DNA of 64,000 nt from Blattamonas nauphoetae (Eukaryota > Preaxostyla > Oxymonadida): positions 27,277 through 91,276 of the forward strand of contig JARBJD010000299.1 of assembly GCA_033064195.1 (NCBI GenBank), written 5' to 3'. Below, one piece after another: positions 44,009-55,332 of this stretch. Position numbers and translations under genes: made by a program. The notes under the pieces were generated by a model. The model saw nothing but the letters and a program-made list of their open reading frames with translations. It had not been told where the DNA came from and did not search any database. Each line of letters starts with the position of its first letter. The stretch's first letter is position 1.

Positions 44009-44912
44009 AGGGTTTCTGGAGCAGGATGGAGGGGGAGATGGACAGGACAAAGCGGATCCCGACATGCACAAGCGAGTAGTGAGTGAAGAGCTGTTGGATC
44101 TGACTCGCCAATTCTGCCGCGCGGGTGCTGAAATACTCCGAAAAAATATCAAAAACGGGAAGAGAACCTTCTTTCGAACAGGAAAGTCGGCAAAAATATC
44201 TGTCACTTCAATCGTCGTCCCGAAGGAGATCGCACAAGGTGTTGGACGTCTGAAACAAGAAAAGAAAACAAGGAAAAACTCTTTGGCTGATCCATCGTGA
44301 TTGTAATGAACGCAGTATCCGATGGAAGTGGAGGGATCGCCATCATCAGATGTTGCTCTCCGAGAAGAGATGGTGACATTTCCTATCTCGCAGATCGACG
44401 ACAACGCTTCACCTCGGAACCCGTGTCTGGAAATTGGAACAGAAACCAATGAACGAGGGATCAGACACACGTTGTGCTCGTGAATAAATCTGTGTAAGTC
44501 TGGAGGAGTCCATGAAAACGAAGAACAAAGAACAGACCCTGATTTTGGATGTCGTGTATCGTTGACAAATCACACTGAAATCCTCAGTGCTAATTCCAAT
44601 TCCATTGTCCTTCACTCGAATCGACTGCATGCAGTCCTGGCTCACAGAAATATCGATTGAAGTGGCATTGGAATCGATCGCCTGGAGTGTGACGGAAATG
44701 TTGAAACAGATTCAGAGAAAATGCAAGAAACAAGACATTTTCAACAAGTTCCTTGACGATACTGACTGGAGATGAGATGATCTGTGTGATTTGTGGTGGC
44801 GAATGATTTGAGATGAGGATGAATGTGTGATCATGAAAAGAATCAGAAAAACCTGTCCTGAGCACAGTTGGCGAGATGTAGAGGTGGATAATGGCAGGAT
44901 TCGGTTTGACAT
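42069..44912 (-). CDS. PMS-type DNA mismatch repair protein (MutL family), copy B
   Basis: A GHKL ATPase. Exon 1 is 44,912-44,853 (ending SRQLCSGQ), joined across an intron to exon 2, 44,781-44,737 (SSPVSIVKELVEN, ATPase motif I with the catalytic Glu and Mg-binding Asn). Exon 3 gives AIDSNATSID, VKDNGIGIS (motif II) and YTTSKI; the next gives HGFRGEALSSICEI (motif III); then FGTTIEVTDIFADFPVRKK (motif IV). A transducer-like region follows, with NRRRV and NVSPGKET. CSGQ and FPVRKK favour a PMS subunit, normally the partner of MLH1. After the linker there is no endonuclease or zinc-binding block. The last intron's acceptor, TTTCAG in copy A, is TTCCG here, so the 3' end reads into ureohydrolase remnant and stops at 42,069. 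Confidence 0.75.
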
Positions 44913-45029
44913 GAGAATGAAACAAAATGATGGGCAAACCAATTCTGTGGAAACGGAGGAAGTATCACATCTATTATCATGAATGATGTTTGAAAAATTA
45001 AAAAATGAAGAAAAAGGAAAATTTATGAA

Positions 45030-45470
45030 GTGGTGGCCTGGTCTTCTCTTTCCAACATCATTTCCGTCAGCCTCTCCAGCTGTGCGGGACCGAATCGCGG
45101 GAGGCGACCCGTTCGGATGGATGAATGTCTTCGCCGTCTTGTTCGTCACAATGTCGATGTCTCTCTCTTGAGGCACAAACAGACGGATCGACGGCGGCCT
45201 CCAGCCAGCTGCTGGCTGATTCATACCATCTGGCGGTGGCCGGCCTGCTCCCTTCGACCGACTGAACCGCGGACTCGATTTCGCATCGTCCATCGTCCCT
45301 CGCCGCAGCGTCTCGTGGTACGGCGAGTCGTCTCTGCGGAACGACTCCATTGTCCCTTCGCTCATCGCGTATCCCCCTTCCAGCGGCAGCGTCGATCGGT
45401 TGTGGAAGGCAATCACTTCAGTGTTCGAGGACAACATGAAAGGAGAGGAAACACAAACAAGCTGCTCGTT
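45030..45470 (-). pseudogene. Duplicated fragment of the 33.8-35.6 kb gene
   Basis: Nearly identical to 34,755-35,177, including the 43-nt intron, the stretch DGMNQPAAGWRPPSIRLFVP and the end at GNDVG, after which the sequences diverge abruptly. It is inverted relative to the source gene. It lies between the end of the SPRY-like gene (45,479) and the PMS start (44,912). With no start exon and no 3' half, it is not a gene. Confidence 0.85.
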
Positions 45471-45478
45471 GGTCTCGT

Positions 45479-47460
45479 TCATTCTTTCATCCTGATTTCG
45501 TTCGTTCCTCCAACCATCTGCGGCTCCTTCAGAACTTCCAGCTTTTCAATCGAGACTGCATCGTTCTGTTGGAAGACATTCACAGCAAAGCGGAATGGAA
45601 CGGGGATGTTGGAGAAGAACGAAGACTGCATCGTTCCATTTTGCGAAAGTCGCAGCGTCCTCTTTCCATCGCGGCCATCTGCTTCCACAACAATTCGGTG
45701 TCCACTTGCTCCTTTTGGGAGATCGGTGTAATTTTGAGCCGGACTTCCAGCTTGATAAATCAATCGACAGGGGAGATCCCATCCAGCTCCTCCGATCAGC
45801 TGGTTATATCGCTGTCCACCTTTCACTGTTTCTGTCTGCGCTGAGCTGATCAGTCCAGCATCGATGCAGTTGTTGACTTGTTTGATGACGAAAGTCAGTC
45901 GGACGACTTCTTTTCCGAATTCTGGAGTGAGAATGGATCGATTTGCCGTTTCTGTCTTTCGAGTGAAGACTGACCCAGAAACTGAAAAGTGGGACGGGTT
46001 GGGCCATTCGATCGCAGCTGCTCCCTCTTTGCTTGTCCTCTTTCGCTCATTCTCTTCTTCTTTTCTCCTTTCTTCTCTTTCCACTCCCTTCACTCGTTCA
46101 ATCAGCTTCTTGTTGTCTTCAAAATGTTGGTTGACTTCTGCCATCCTTCGAGCGAATTCTGCCTCCACTTCCTTCTTCTGTCGTTCTATTTCCTCAACCA
46201 TCTTCCTTTCTTTCGCTTCTGCCTCTTTCCTCCTCGTATCCTCTCGCTCTTCCATCAGCTTTCTCTCCTTCCCCAAATCAAGTCCAATCACTCCCACTTC
46301 CTTCGCTGGTTGCTGCAGAGTGTGTGGGAAGTGTGTCAGCAGCATCCCTCCAACAGCATCGGCCAGCTTCCGCTTCCCCTCCTCTTCTCGCTCGCTCTCC
46401 TCTTCGTCCTCCCCACTCGCACTCACCCTTCCCCACACTTGTCCCAGCGTCATCTCGATCAGGTTCAGCGCCGACGAGCAGCGAGACACAATCGAGAACT
46501 CGTTCTCTTCCTCCTTCTTCTGCCCCCTCCCGACTCCCTCCTCGCTTTCCCTTCCTCTTTCTCGCACGAAGCGGCGAAGACCAGAACAGAGCCCGTCGAG
46601 AACGCCAAGTTCAGCAACCTGCTCTTCCCTCCTCTCAGCAGACACCACACGCACGCACACACTCTCCACCACTCCCCCGCTCAGCACGCCTTCCACTTCG
46701 CCAGCCGACAGACTCCGCGAGCACAGCACTCTGCAACACGAAACGGGAACAAAGCGAGAAATGAGTTCGAAACAATTCAGACCCGATCGCACGTGTCACT
46801 GGAACGGAAATGGTCTGATCTGAATTCTGAACAGGTTCAGAGTGAAGATGAATCAACAAAATTGGAGAAAGGAGCAGGGAAGGACGAGAGATGAGGAAAA
46901 TAATGGACACACAGCGGAGAGTGCGAGGAGCGACGGAATGACATCACTCGGACGGATTCGGTGTGGAAAGCCAGCACAAGTAACCATGCACGATATCAAC
47001 GATGAGGACAGGACCTGAAAGAGGACGAAAGGAATCGAAAGGAAAGGGCGATTAAACTTGCAGTTGAACGAAAAGAAGACAATCACAGCAAGAAAGGAAG
47101 GGAATATGCGGAGGATATGAAATTGAGTGAGCACACGTGGAGATAGAGGGAGCAGTTCGAGCTCATCGTCAAACACAATTCGGTCAGAAAGCCAGTTCTT
47201 ATCCCGATCTCACACACTTCCTGCATCCTCTCCCGATCTGAAAACAAAAGAAGCGGAAAGAGAAGTCGCATTGTCGTTGAAGAGAGACTGTACCTTTCTC
47301 AATCTGCGCTCGCACTTGCAACACGAGATTCTCCTTCGTTCTTTCGTTGGCTGCATGAAATTCGGAAACGATGTGTTGAAAGAATGCATTCTGAGACGGA
47401 AGAAGAGAGATGAGGATGAAATGAAGGAGAAATTGCTGCAGAAGGATTGTTGACGAAACA
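45479..47460 (-). CDS. Coiled-coil protein with SPRY-like C-terminal domain
   Basis: The large 3' exon (about 46,792-45,479) encodes a Leu/Val-rich helical region, then a long Glu/Arg/Lys coiled coil (ERKLMEEREDTRRKEAEAKE ... KKLIERVKGVEREERR), then a roughly 170-residue beta-rich domain (HFSVSGSVFTRK, RLTFVIKQVNNCIDAGLISS, GHRIVVEADGRDGKRTLRLS, FFSNIPVPFRFAVNVFQ). That domain matches the usual SPRY/B30.2 order, including the NIPVPFRFAVxxF ending. Upstream exons are likely at about 47,450-47,290 (FFQHIVSEFHAANERTKENL) and 47,236 downward (MQEVCEIGIRTGFLTELC), giving an ARM-like N-terminal part. The partner is unknown; SPRY folds usually bind proteins. The stop overlaps the junction with the duplicated fragment. 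Confidence 0.6.
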
Positions 47461-47579
47461 CAAGAGGGAATGACTGAATCCATAATGAAGTCTAAATACC
47501 AAATCATCACCTTGATGATAGAGAGTTGAAGTCTCGTTTATGGGATTTGTTGACTGATCCGTTAACATCAAAGATGGAA

Positions 47580-48183
47580 GGATTTTGTTCTGGGTACCAG
47601 TTTCTCTCGCGTCACATCAACCTTACTTTGGTAATTCAAATGGCACTATCTATATCTCTTTGCTAACTGCAATATATCGCGTTCCCTTCTCCCAGATGTC
47701 AGCCAAATCGTCAATCTTCAATCCCGGCGATTGTTCATCAAATATTCAACGTTGAATCTCGCTGTTTGTTCCTTCCTCCGACAACGCAGTGAACTTACCT
47801 CTGTTGAAGCGGTGGGCGAGTTTTTTTCCTCTTCTAATCACACACATTCTGATCTTCTCTTGAAGTCGTCAAAAAAAAGCTGATATTCGTGAACCATGAT
47901 TGCATTTCCTCCGTTCCACCATCCACAAGATTGCAATTTGACGAAAACTCGTTTTAAAATGAATTTCTTGTTATATCTGTTCACCCATCTGACTAAAGAC
48001 TTGAGCTAAACATCATCGGATCAACACGCAACTTCGGGAAAACCCGCAACTCCATATTCTAACAACCGAAGTTAACTTGTGTGTTCATCTTTTCGGAATC
48101 AAGTACGAATCATCATTAAAGTCTAAATTCAAATGATTACCTCTAAATTTTACTTCATCATTTCGAAAGTTCTCATTGTGGGT
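47580..48183. other. Intergenic stretch left of the Tc1 element
   Basis: AT-rich with no coding frame. A 13-bp word AACCCGCAACTCC at 48,041-48,053 recurs inverted at 51,994-52,006. Confidence 0.5.
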
Positions 48184-48185
48184 TA

Positions 48186-49761
48186 CAGTCGAGAAAGCAA
48201 AACTGCAAGGCTGAGAGAAGCTTCCGATTTGGTTTTCTCCTCCATTTCACTGTTTGTATTGAGTTGAACTTTTCATAAAATAGAAGCTGGGAGATAAGTA
48301 TGGTGACGTGTCAAGAAAATTAATCAACATGGGATGATCATCCTTTCATCATGCTACCATCGCGTCCAGCTGCCACTGTTTTTTACCACATGCGACATTC
48401 TCTCGGGTAAACTTGCTATCGAATTTCGAACGCCGTCCAGCAAGTGGTACCTCCAGATTCTTCGAATGTGATCCTTCAGGTCATCAACGGTATGAATTGT
48501 TTCCTTGTTCAACTTTTGTTTCAATATCCTCCAAATGTTCTCGATGGGGTTTAAGTCGGGGCTTTGGGGTGGCCAGTCCAACGTCACAACATCATTCATT
48601 TCGAGCCACTCGGTGATCAACTGTGCCGTGTGAATTGGGCTATTGTCGTGCATGAATGACGAAGGTTTGTAACAACATTGTTCTAGATTTGCTAGCAAAT
48701 TCAATTTCAAGATTTGAAGGTACTGCTCCTTCGTCAAGTTCCCGGTGATGAACACGATGCTTCCCATCCCCCTATATCCGATCGATCCCCAGACATTAAC
48801 TTTAGCACTATGCTTAACTGTATGTAAGACGCAGTTTCGATGATATTTTTCGTCCTCCCGCCTCCAGACGTAGACTATTCCTCGGGGTTCTGATAAGTGA
48901 ATGGTACACTCGTCTGACCAAAGGACCCCTTTCCACTGGTTGAAAGTCCAGGATACGTGAGCAGTCGCAAATCTCAGGCGCTTTGTGAGATTTATTTCCC
49001 TCAGTAGTGGTTTTCTGCTAGCCACGCGTTGTCGAATGCCGACTTCCCGTGCTCGCTTGGCGATCGTTGGCTCGGACATCGAAATTTTCAGTTTGCTTTT
49101 AATTTTAGTTTTTATTTCACATCTTGTAGCAAATCTATTTGATTCGATGAGCTGAACAATTGCTGCATCTTGCCCGTCAGTCGTCTTCCTCTTCCTTCCC
49201 GGTGGTGTTGTAGATGTTCGTTTGTGCCTCAATCGAGAAATCATTGAGTGCACAGTTCCTTCGGCAAGATGGAGCTTTTTTGCAATTCTCGTTGGAGAAT
49301 ACCCGTGCTTCCACAGGATCAGGACTTCCTTCTTTTTCTCTGGCCCAATATGTCGCCTTCTTTTCCTCGTCTAAATTTCAGAAATGAACCAAACGGCAAG
49401 CATCAAACTTTCAAGCGTGGAACCATCAAATTTTATGCACTACAATACTAGATCTCAACACTCGCATTTCACTTTTCTCGCTTTTCTCTGGATATTTGTC
49501 AATCTCAACAACAATACTAAATTTCGGTGTTTTATCATCACAAAAGTTCCTGAATCTTTAATTGGGAGATGAATACGAGTTGTCGTGAACGAGTTCAGAT
49601 CTGTCCCCCAATTGGACAAATCCTGCCCACACACACTCTCGAGACTTCTTCAGCTGTTGGCGTCGAAAATCACGCCACAGAACTCTTCAGTGAACAGAAT
49701 AAACTCGGTGTGACTTTCTTTTCTCTCATATTACAACCTTGCAGTTTTGCTTTCTCGACTG
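48186..49761 (-). mobile_element. Complete Tc1/mariner element
   Basis: A 1,576-bp element between TA dinucleotides (48,184-48,185 and 49,762-49,763). Terminal inverted repeats of 28 bp (48,186-48,213; 49,734-49,761) begin CAGTCGAGAAAGCAAAACTG and differ at one base. CAGT tips and TA duplication are classic for Tc1. It encodes one transposase on the minus strand that appears intact, so the insertion may be recent. Confidence 0.93.
48354..49426 (-). CDS. Tc1-type DD34E transposase
   Basis: The catalytic triad is complete: first Asp in VLWSDECTIHL, second in FMHDNSPIHTA, Glu in SPDLNPIENIW, with 34 residues between the second Asp and the Glu. The N-terminal helix-turn-helix reads LWKHGYSPTRIAKKLHLAEG. 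A continuous frame to the HTH opens after a TAG at about 49,371. An upstream ATG at 49,426 (MVPRLK) can be joined in frame by removing a 38-nt GT-AG segment (49,408-49,371), giving 344 residues, the usual Tc1 length. If that intron is not real, the first ATG lies within the HTH region and the protein would be N-terminally truncated. Confidence 0.88.
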
Positions 49762-49862
49762 TAATTTTTGTACAAAAAAATGACTCCACCTGTCTTAAAA
49801 CAAACTGATATACTCACGGACGAACAATCTCTCTCTCAACTCGAATCTCCCTCACATCTCTT

Positions 49863-51110
49863 GTGAATACCCAACACGTATTTGCTGATTCTTGTTTTGA
49901 ACACAAACTCTTCCAGATCTCAGCTGCTGTGAGTCTGGAAGCATCCAGCATCAATGAAGGATTTATCGGAGATACTCTCTACCTTCTCAAAACACTGATT
50001 ATTATGCATCGTGAATCGCATTTTGGGAGGAATTGCTCACGCTTCGAGTTGTCCGCTCTGTTCGTCCTCATTCCGATCATTTTGGACATCGTCACCAAAA
50101 CTTTTTACGGATACATATGAATCGACGGAAAACCAATCAAATTACGATTGAAATGATGCTAGAACTCGTGACCGAGTCGATGAGTCTTCTCTCGTTGGAG
50201 GGATCTCCTGAATCAAGAAATACCTTGGGCGTGGATATCGAGCAATCTCGGCGGAAATGCAAACGCACGTCACTTTTGAAGGAGATCACAAGAATAGATG
50301 AAAGCCGCATGTTTCCTGAGCATGTTCAGCTTGTCACTCCCTCTGGCCCCGCAGAAGTTTCACTCAGCCCTTTCACCCTGGATTCTCTGCAACAGACGTT
50401 GTCGCTCCTCATTGCTGACTTTAAGAACCATCATATTCATCAGACTCCAACCGCCACGATCCTCTCGTCGACGCCTCAGAATTCCCAAATTGAGCAGAAA
50501 TCGCAAGATCTCTTCAATCTCTTGGATTCCATTATTCTCCTTCAATCCACTCGTCCGTTCTCGAGTCCACTAATCTCGATTTATGTCCAGCATACGCACT
50601 TCTCTCGACTCGATTCCGTCTGGCTCTTCGTATTCGCGACAATTCAATCCACTCTCTCATTGCTTTCGTTTTCATCAAAAATCTTTCATCTTCATCGTCC
50701 TAAACACTGCCTACCACCACTCTTCCCTCCAATTCTTCCCATTCACTCTCCATCACCATCCCTTCCTCGTATCTCCGTTCACACTTCATACAATCGCCTC
50801 ATTTGCTCAAATTTATGTCAACAGTCCTACCAAAACACTAAACTTTTGGGCGTCTTCCTGTCTGTCCCGCTGTTTCAGCCAACGTCACTCGTCCACGTTT
50901 CTCCATCCTCCCACGCCAACCTTTCGCCAAATACACTTAAACAATAATCCAACTCAGACTTCTCATCTCTCTGGACACATCCGATCTCACACGACAAGCA
51001 CCAAACCAGCGACAGCGACACACTCTCTCCAATACTCTCAAACTCGATCCCATCTGGCTGCTCGACAAGTTTGTGATGCAATGATATCCCACTCGGACTG
51101 ATGGAGCAGA
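49863..51110 (+). CDS. Unrecognised coding-like stretch
   Basis: Open frames in two registers suggest exons of one gene: 49,863-50,120 (SSINEGFIGDTLYLLKTLII, helical) and about 50,100-50,580 (IEMMLELVTESMSLLSLEG; FTLDSLQQTLSLLIADFKNH). After about 50,600 the sequence becomes Pro/Ser-rich and low-complexity and may be non-coding. I recognise no domain and cannot place a start or a convincing intron. Confidence 0.3.
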
Positions 51111-51409
51111 TTCTTACGAAGCTACTCCAACCACGTGATTTGATTGAGAATGAGACTGATTCTGTCTCTCACAAGGATCCTGCTTTTCACCATTCTCCCC
51201 AACACGGAAATCAACACCATCACGTCAAGTTTACAATACAGAGGAGCAAGCTGAGGATGATGGTATGACCGGATCAGATTGGTCAAAAGAAACAAAACTG
51301 ACTCACTCCCTTCAAAACGTTCGATCTCAACGATTCTTTTGCTGTGCAACCATTTCAGGAGCCCTCACACAACTCGCAGGACGAGCTCGAATCATTCGTT
51401 GAAACATCT

Positions 51410-51690
51410 CGCCCACTCTGCCCTCCTTCAACCCTGTCGTCCACTCTGCCCTCCTTCCGCCCTGTCGTCCACTCTGCCCTCCTTCCGCCCTGTCGTCCAC
51501 TCTGCCCTCCTTCCGCCCTGTCGTCCACTCTGCCCTCCTTCCGCCCTGTCGTCCACTCTGCCCTCCTTCCGCCCTGTCGTCCACTCTGCCCTCCTTCCGC
51601 CCTGTCGTCCACTCTGCCCTCCTTCCGCCCTGTCGCCCACTCTGCCCTCCTTTCACCATCTCGCCCACTCTGCCCTCCTTCCGCCTTCAC
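51410..51690. repeat. 28-bp minisatellite, ten copies
   Basis: The word CACTCTGCCCTCCTT recurs at exact 28-bp steps (51,414, 51,442, 51,470, 51,498, 51,526, 51,554, 51,582, 51,610, 51,638, 51,666). The inner copies are identical, and the outermost ones carry a few substitutions. Because 28 is not a multiple of three, reading cycles through all frames every 84 nt. The unit contains no stop in any forward phase and is also open on the other strand, which produces several long spurious overlapping frames. Confidence 0.95.
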
Positions 51691-52027
51691 TCCACTCATC
51701 TCTCGAGCACTCACTATTCTCAACTCGACTGTTTCACTCATTCGGGCCCAGCTGACACCTCCCGTCATCTCAGCATCGCCAAATGTCGAAATATCCTTTC
51801 CAAAAGTTCGATTCCCATTTCGTTTCATTTTTGTGTTGAGATCTTGATCAACCCTCTTTTCTTGTTCATTTCATGAGATTAAGCGTTCTCCAGAACAGAT
51901 TCCTATGAAATAATATGAAATAACGGCAAAATAACGATGCAATTTCGAATATATCCGAATTCTGGGTCCCAGATCCAGGGTGTGGGTTAATCCGGAGTTG
52001 CGGGTTAAATCGACTACGTTAATAGTG

Positions 52028-53222
52028 GCGTCACCAATCGGTGTCCTGTCACCAATCGGTGCTTTTTTCTTGAAAAATCACGATTGGTCAAACTAAGAAA
52101 AAAATAAAATTTTAGATTTATACTCCCACCCGATCCCGAGAAAACCTCAAAATACCTTTAACGTTACTAATGCACACATTTTTTTCAACTTTTTGCCCTC
52201 ATTTCTCCAGAACTAGCTATCCGTTTTGAATCAAACAAAATGCATTGTTATCGGATAGATCTCGACAAAAGATGAACAAAAAAAATAAAACCATTTTTTT
52301 CCTAATAGTTGTGTCACCAATATGTCCCATGTCACCAATCCGGCCTTTTTTCTGGAAAAATCAATATCGGTCAAACTAAGAAAAATCTGAAATTGAAGAA
52401 TTATACTCCCACGCGATCCCGAGAAAACCTCAAAATACCCCCTTTTGCCCGATGAAAAAAATCGTTTTGGCAATATCTCAACAACCCGTGAACCGATTTT
52501 GATGAAATTTTTCACAGTAACGTTTTTTTGGTGAAAAGAACATTAAATAAAAAATTTGGAGCAAAAATTCTGGATATTTGGGAAAATGGAAAAAAACCCA
52601 TATTTTTCTCGACAAAAAATTCTTATAGTGGTGTCACCAAACCGTCCGGTGTCACCAATCCGGCCTTTTTTCTGTGAGGGACTATTTTGGTCAAACTAAG
52701 AAAAATATAAAATTTGAGAATTATCCTCCCACCCGATCCCGAGAAAACCTCAAAATACGTTTAACGTTCCGAATACACACATTTTTTTCAACTTTTTGCC
52801 CTCATTTCTCCACAACCAGCCATCCGTTTTAAATCAAATAAAAGGCATTATCGTCGGATAGATCTCGACAAAAGATGAACAAAAAATAAAAGGATTTTTT
52901 TCCTAAGAAAATTTTGTTGAGAAAAATATGGGTTTTTTCCGATCTTCCCAAATACCCAGAATTTTTTCTCCACATTTTTTTCAAAATGTTCGTTTCACCG
53001 AAAAAACGTCTCTCTGAAAATTTTCGTCGAAATCGATTCGTTGGTTGTTGAGATATTGCCAAAACGATTTTTTTCATCGGGCAAAAGGGGGTATTTTGAG
53101 GTTTTCTCGGGATCGGGTGGGAGTATAATTCTAAAATTTTATTTTTTTCTTAGTTTGACCAATAGTGATTTTTCAAGATAAAAGCACCGATTGGTCACAG
53201 GACACCGATTGGTGACGCCACT
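52028..53222. repeat. Fold-back repeat block with about 318-bp inverted arms
   Basis: Built from three modules. A (GTGGCGTCACCAATCGG plus about 120 bp, with TCCCGAGAAAACCTCAAAAT) occurs at about 52,028, 52,307 and 52,627, and inverted at 53,222-53,085. B (CAACTTTTTGCCCTCATTTC, ending near GATCTCGACAAAAGATGAAC) follows A at 52,156-52,290 and 52,758-52,895. C (AATCGTTTTGGCAATATCTC onward) is at 52,443-52,625 and inverted at 52,905-53,090. The order is A-B-A-C-A-B-C'-A', so 52,307-52,625 and 52,905-53,222 are long inverted arms around one A-B unit. The outer ends read TAGTGGCGTCACCAATCGG inward from both sides. No gene inside. It could be a fold-back transposon or a viral terminal repeat. Confidence 0.85.
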
Positions 53223-53225
53223 ATA

Positions 53226-54433
53226 ATATCGGGGTGGGAATAAAAACTTGCCCTCAGACTTGTGACGTATCAAAAAGAGAACAGTCGAATCTGGTTTAAG
53301 TACTGTTGTTTACACGTGAAGGACCAACTTTTACAGTCTAAGGATTGTCAATACCTGTCATAGTCGGTCTGATCTCAAATCGCCCGCCTTTTCTGGACAT
53401 TTTTGAACCGTCATTGAAAATCAAATCGTTCATTTCACCAATGACAGTTTTCACGAAAATTAAAGAAAATGATACAAATGTAGGAGACTGGAATAACAAA
53501 AAAAGTTGATAGAACAATAATCTGCGTAGCATCGGAGTCATTCAGCAACTTGGAAGGAACAATTCGGCCAAGACGATCGATCAGTCACAAACTCACCCAA
53601 ATATTTTATATGGCACTTTTCGGTTTGCCATCGTGTCCTTGTGTAGTCATTCAGGTGATCGAACTGATCAGAAGAGAATTCCCTGTGTAGATCGTGAGAT
53701 TTCGGAGTTGTCGAAGTGGGCCGTTGGTAGACAATATTAACAAGTTGAGATAAGAGATATTGTATAAATGTTCTCTAAAAGCATGATGAATGAAAAGTTT
53801 GCATGCTTCTGGCGTGAACGACCTGAATGAGAGGATCACAATGTAGCTTGCTCGTCACAACAATAAGAACGTAAAAACTCAAACCCCGCAAGTTTCAGGG
53901 AAGTATTTTGCTTAATTGACAGAATAAGTTTTGAAAAAGGAAAAGCAAACGTCATATGGTCAATGTTGTCGATGGATCATGATCGTAATCGGGTTGACAA
54001 GCTCAGCTTGTGCAATATGATTCCATATTCAGAATTTGAATCGAGTGCTGGACGAGAAATCACCGAGAGCAGATTCAGAGGGTCCCGTTCATTGAGATTG
54101 CAAGAACCAAGCGAGGATGTTCAACAGGGATTGTGTTCTTGGAGGGCCACCTTCTTCTAAATCGAAAAAAAAAGTTTCTCGAAGCTATTATTGTTCGTGA
54201 TTCCGTGCGGATAGTATCTGTTGATCACGGTTATATTCCTGATTCGATGTGTCACAGTCGATACGGGAGCCAGATGGGTGGATCTTTCGATATTTTCACT
54301 AAGTTGAGAAAAAAATGAAAAATGGAGAAAAGTCAGTTTTTCATGTGTATGATTCAATGTTTTACTGAAACATGCTGATATATTCTCGTTACCTAGGAAA
54401 CCTCAGGGCAAGTTTTTAGTCACACCCCGATAT
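53226..54433. mobile_element. Putative non-autonomous inverted-repeat element
   Basis: Terminal inverted repeats of 32 bp (53,226-53,257 and 54,402-54,433) agree at 29 positions; the core is TAAAAACTTGCCCT. It begins three bases after the fold-back block. The interior is AT-rich without a supported gene. I cannot define a clean target duplication. Confidence 0.6.
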
Positions 54434-55220
54434 TTTTGAAAAGACTCACCACACTATAGTTGGTGACAAAAAACTTTTTTTCGTCGAATTGCCGTTTAGA
54501 TGTTCACCAAACTTATGAGGGGTGAAATTTTTAGTTTTTGTTTTGATCACAACAGATTTCACTGATTTTTGACATAGCCATTTTATTACCCTATTTTGTT
54601 TCAAAACCTCTCAAAAAGCTGCTCAATGATGAAATCCATCTAAAAAAACCGATTCTGTGAGAGAGAATCAAAGTAGTATAGAGAACGAATAGAGAACCCG
54701 ATTGAAATAATCGTTGAAATCCAAAGTTGAAAGTCAATTCCGATTGACCATTTTTGAATCTTGTATTAAAAGGAATTTATGACATTTTGATGACATCAAT
54801 ATTTGGCCTAAATTCTAAAAATATGTCCAATATTTTAACCTCTTGTAAAACGTCCATTTTGAAGTAAATTTTTGCTTTATTTCGAAAATTTTGTCACTTT
54901 TTTCGACTTTTTGATTTTTTCAATATGACTAATTTGGCGCTTATTTGGGAACCCAATTGAGAAAATTCTTGAAATAAAAACTAAAATCTCGAGAACAATG
55001 TGATGCATCGATCAAATGAAACCAGATGACAATTGGTTGAGTATTCGTCGAGATCTGAGTTATTCTTCATTCAAAAAAGTTCGAAAAAAGTGAACCTCTT
55101 TTGAGAAAACACTCGTATCTCGACAACGAGCAGAGATCCAGACTCGAAACCACTCGCAATCGATAGAGGACTCGATTTTGCATATAGGCAAAAAAAGTGC
55201 AAAACCTTAGGGAGGGAGGA
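54434..55220. other. AT-rich stretch with no gene seen
   Basis: Homopolymer-rich, no open frame of note. It contains CTATAGTTGGTGAC near 54,470, faintly like the end of the fold-back block. Confidence 0.5.
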
Positions 55221-55332
55221 AGCTGGTGGTTTTTATTGCCTGGTGTGTTGGCAAGTCCCTAAGGCCCAGGGTTGCGATCCCTGTTTCTGACATTTATCTC
55301 ATTTTTTGCATTCCGACGTCGGACAAATTATT

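Noticed and set aside
44712-45482. 256-codon minus-strand frame as a real gene
   Set aside because: It fuses the duplicated gene fragment (45,030-45,470) to introns and first exons of PMS read in another register; the PMS exons use a different frame.
51410-51690. Possible CRISPR-like array
   Set aside because: Copies are directly adjacent without spacers, and the DNA is eukaryotic.
51327-51847. Several overlapping open frames on both strands in the 28-bp repeat array
   Set aside because: Produced by a stop-free 28-bp unit cycling through frames; no start context and no domain.
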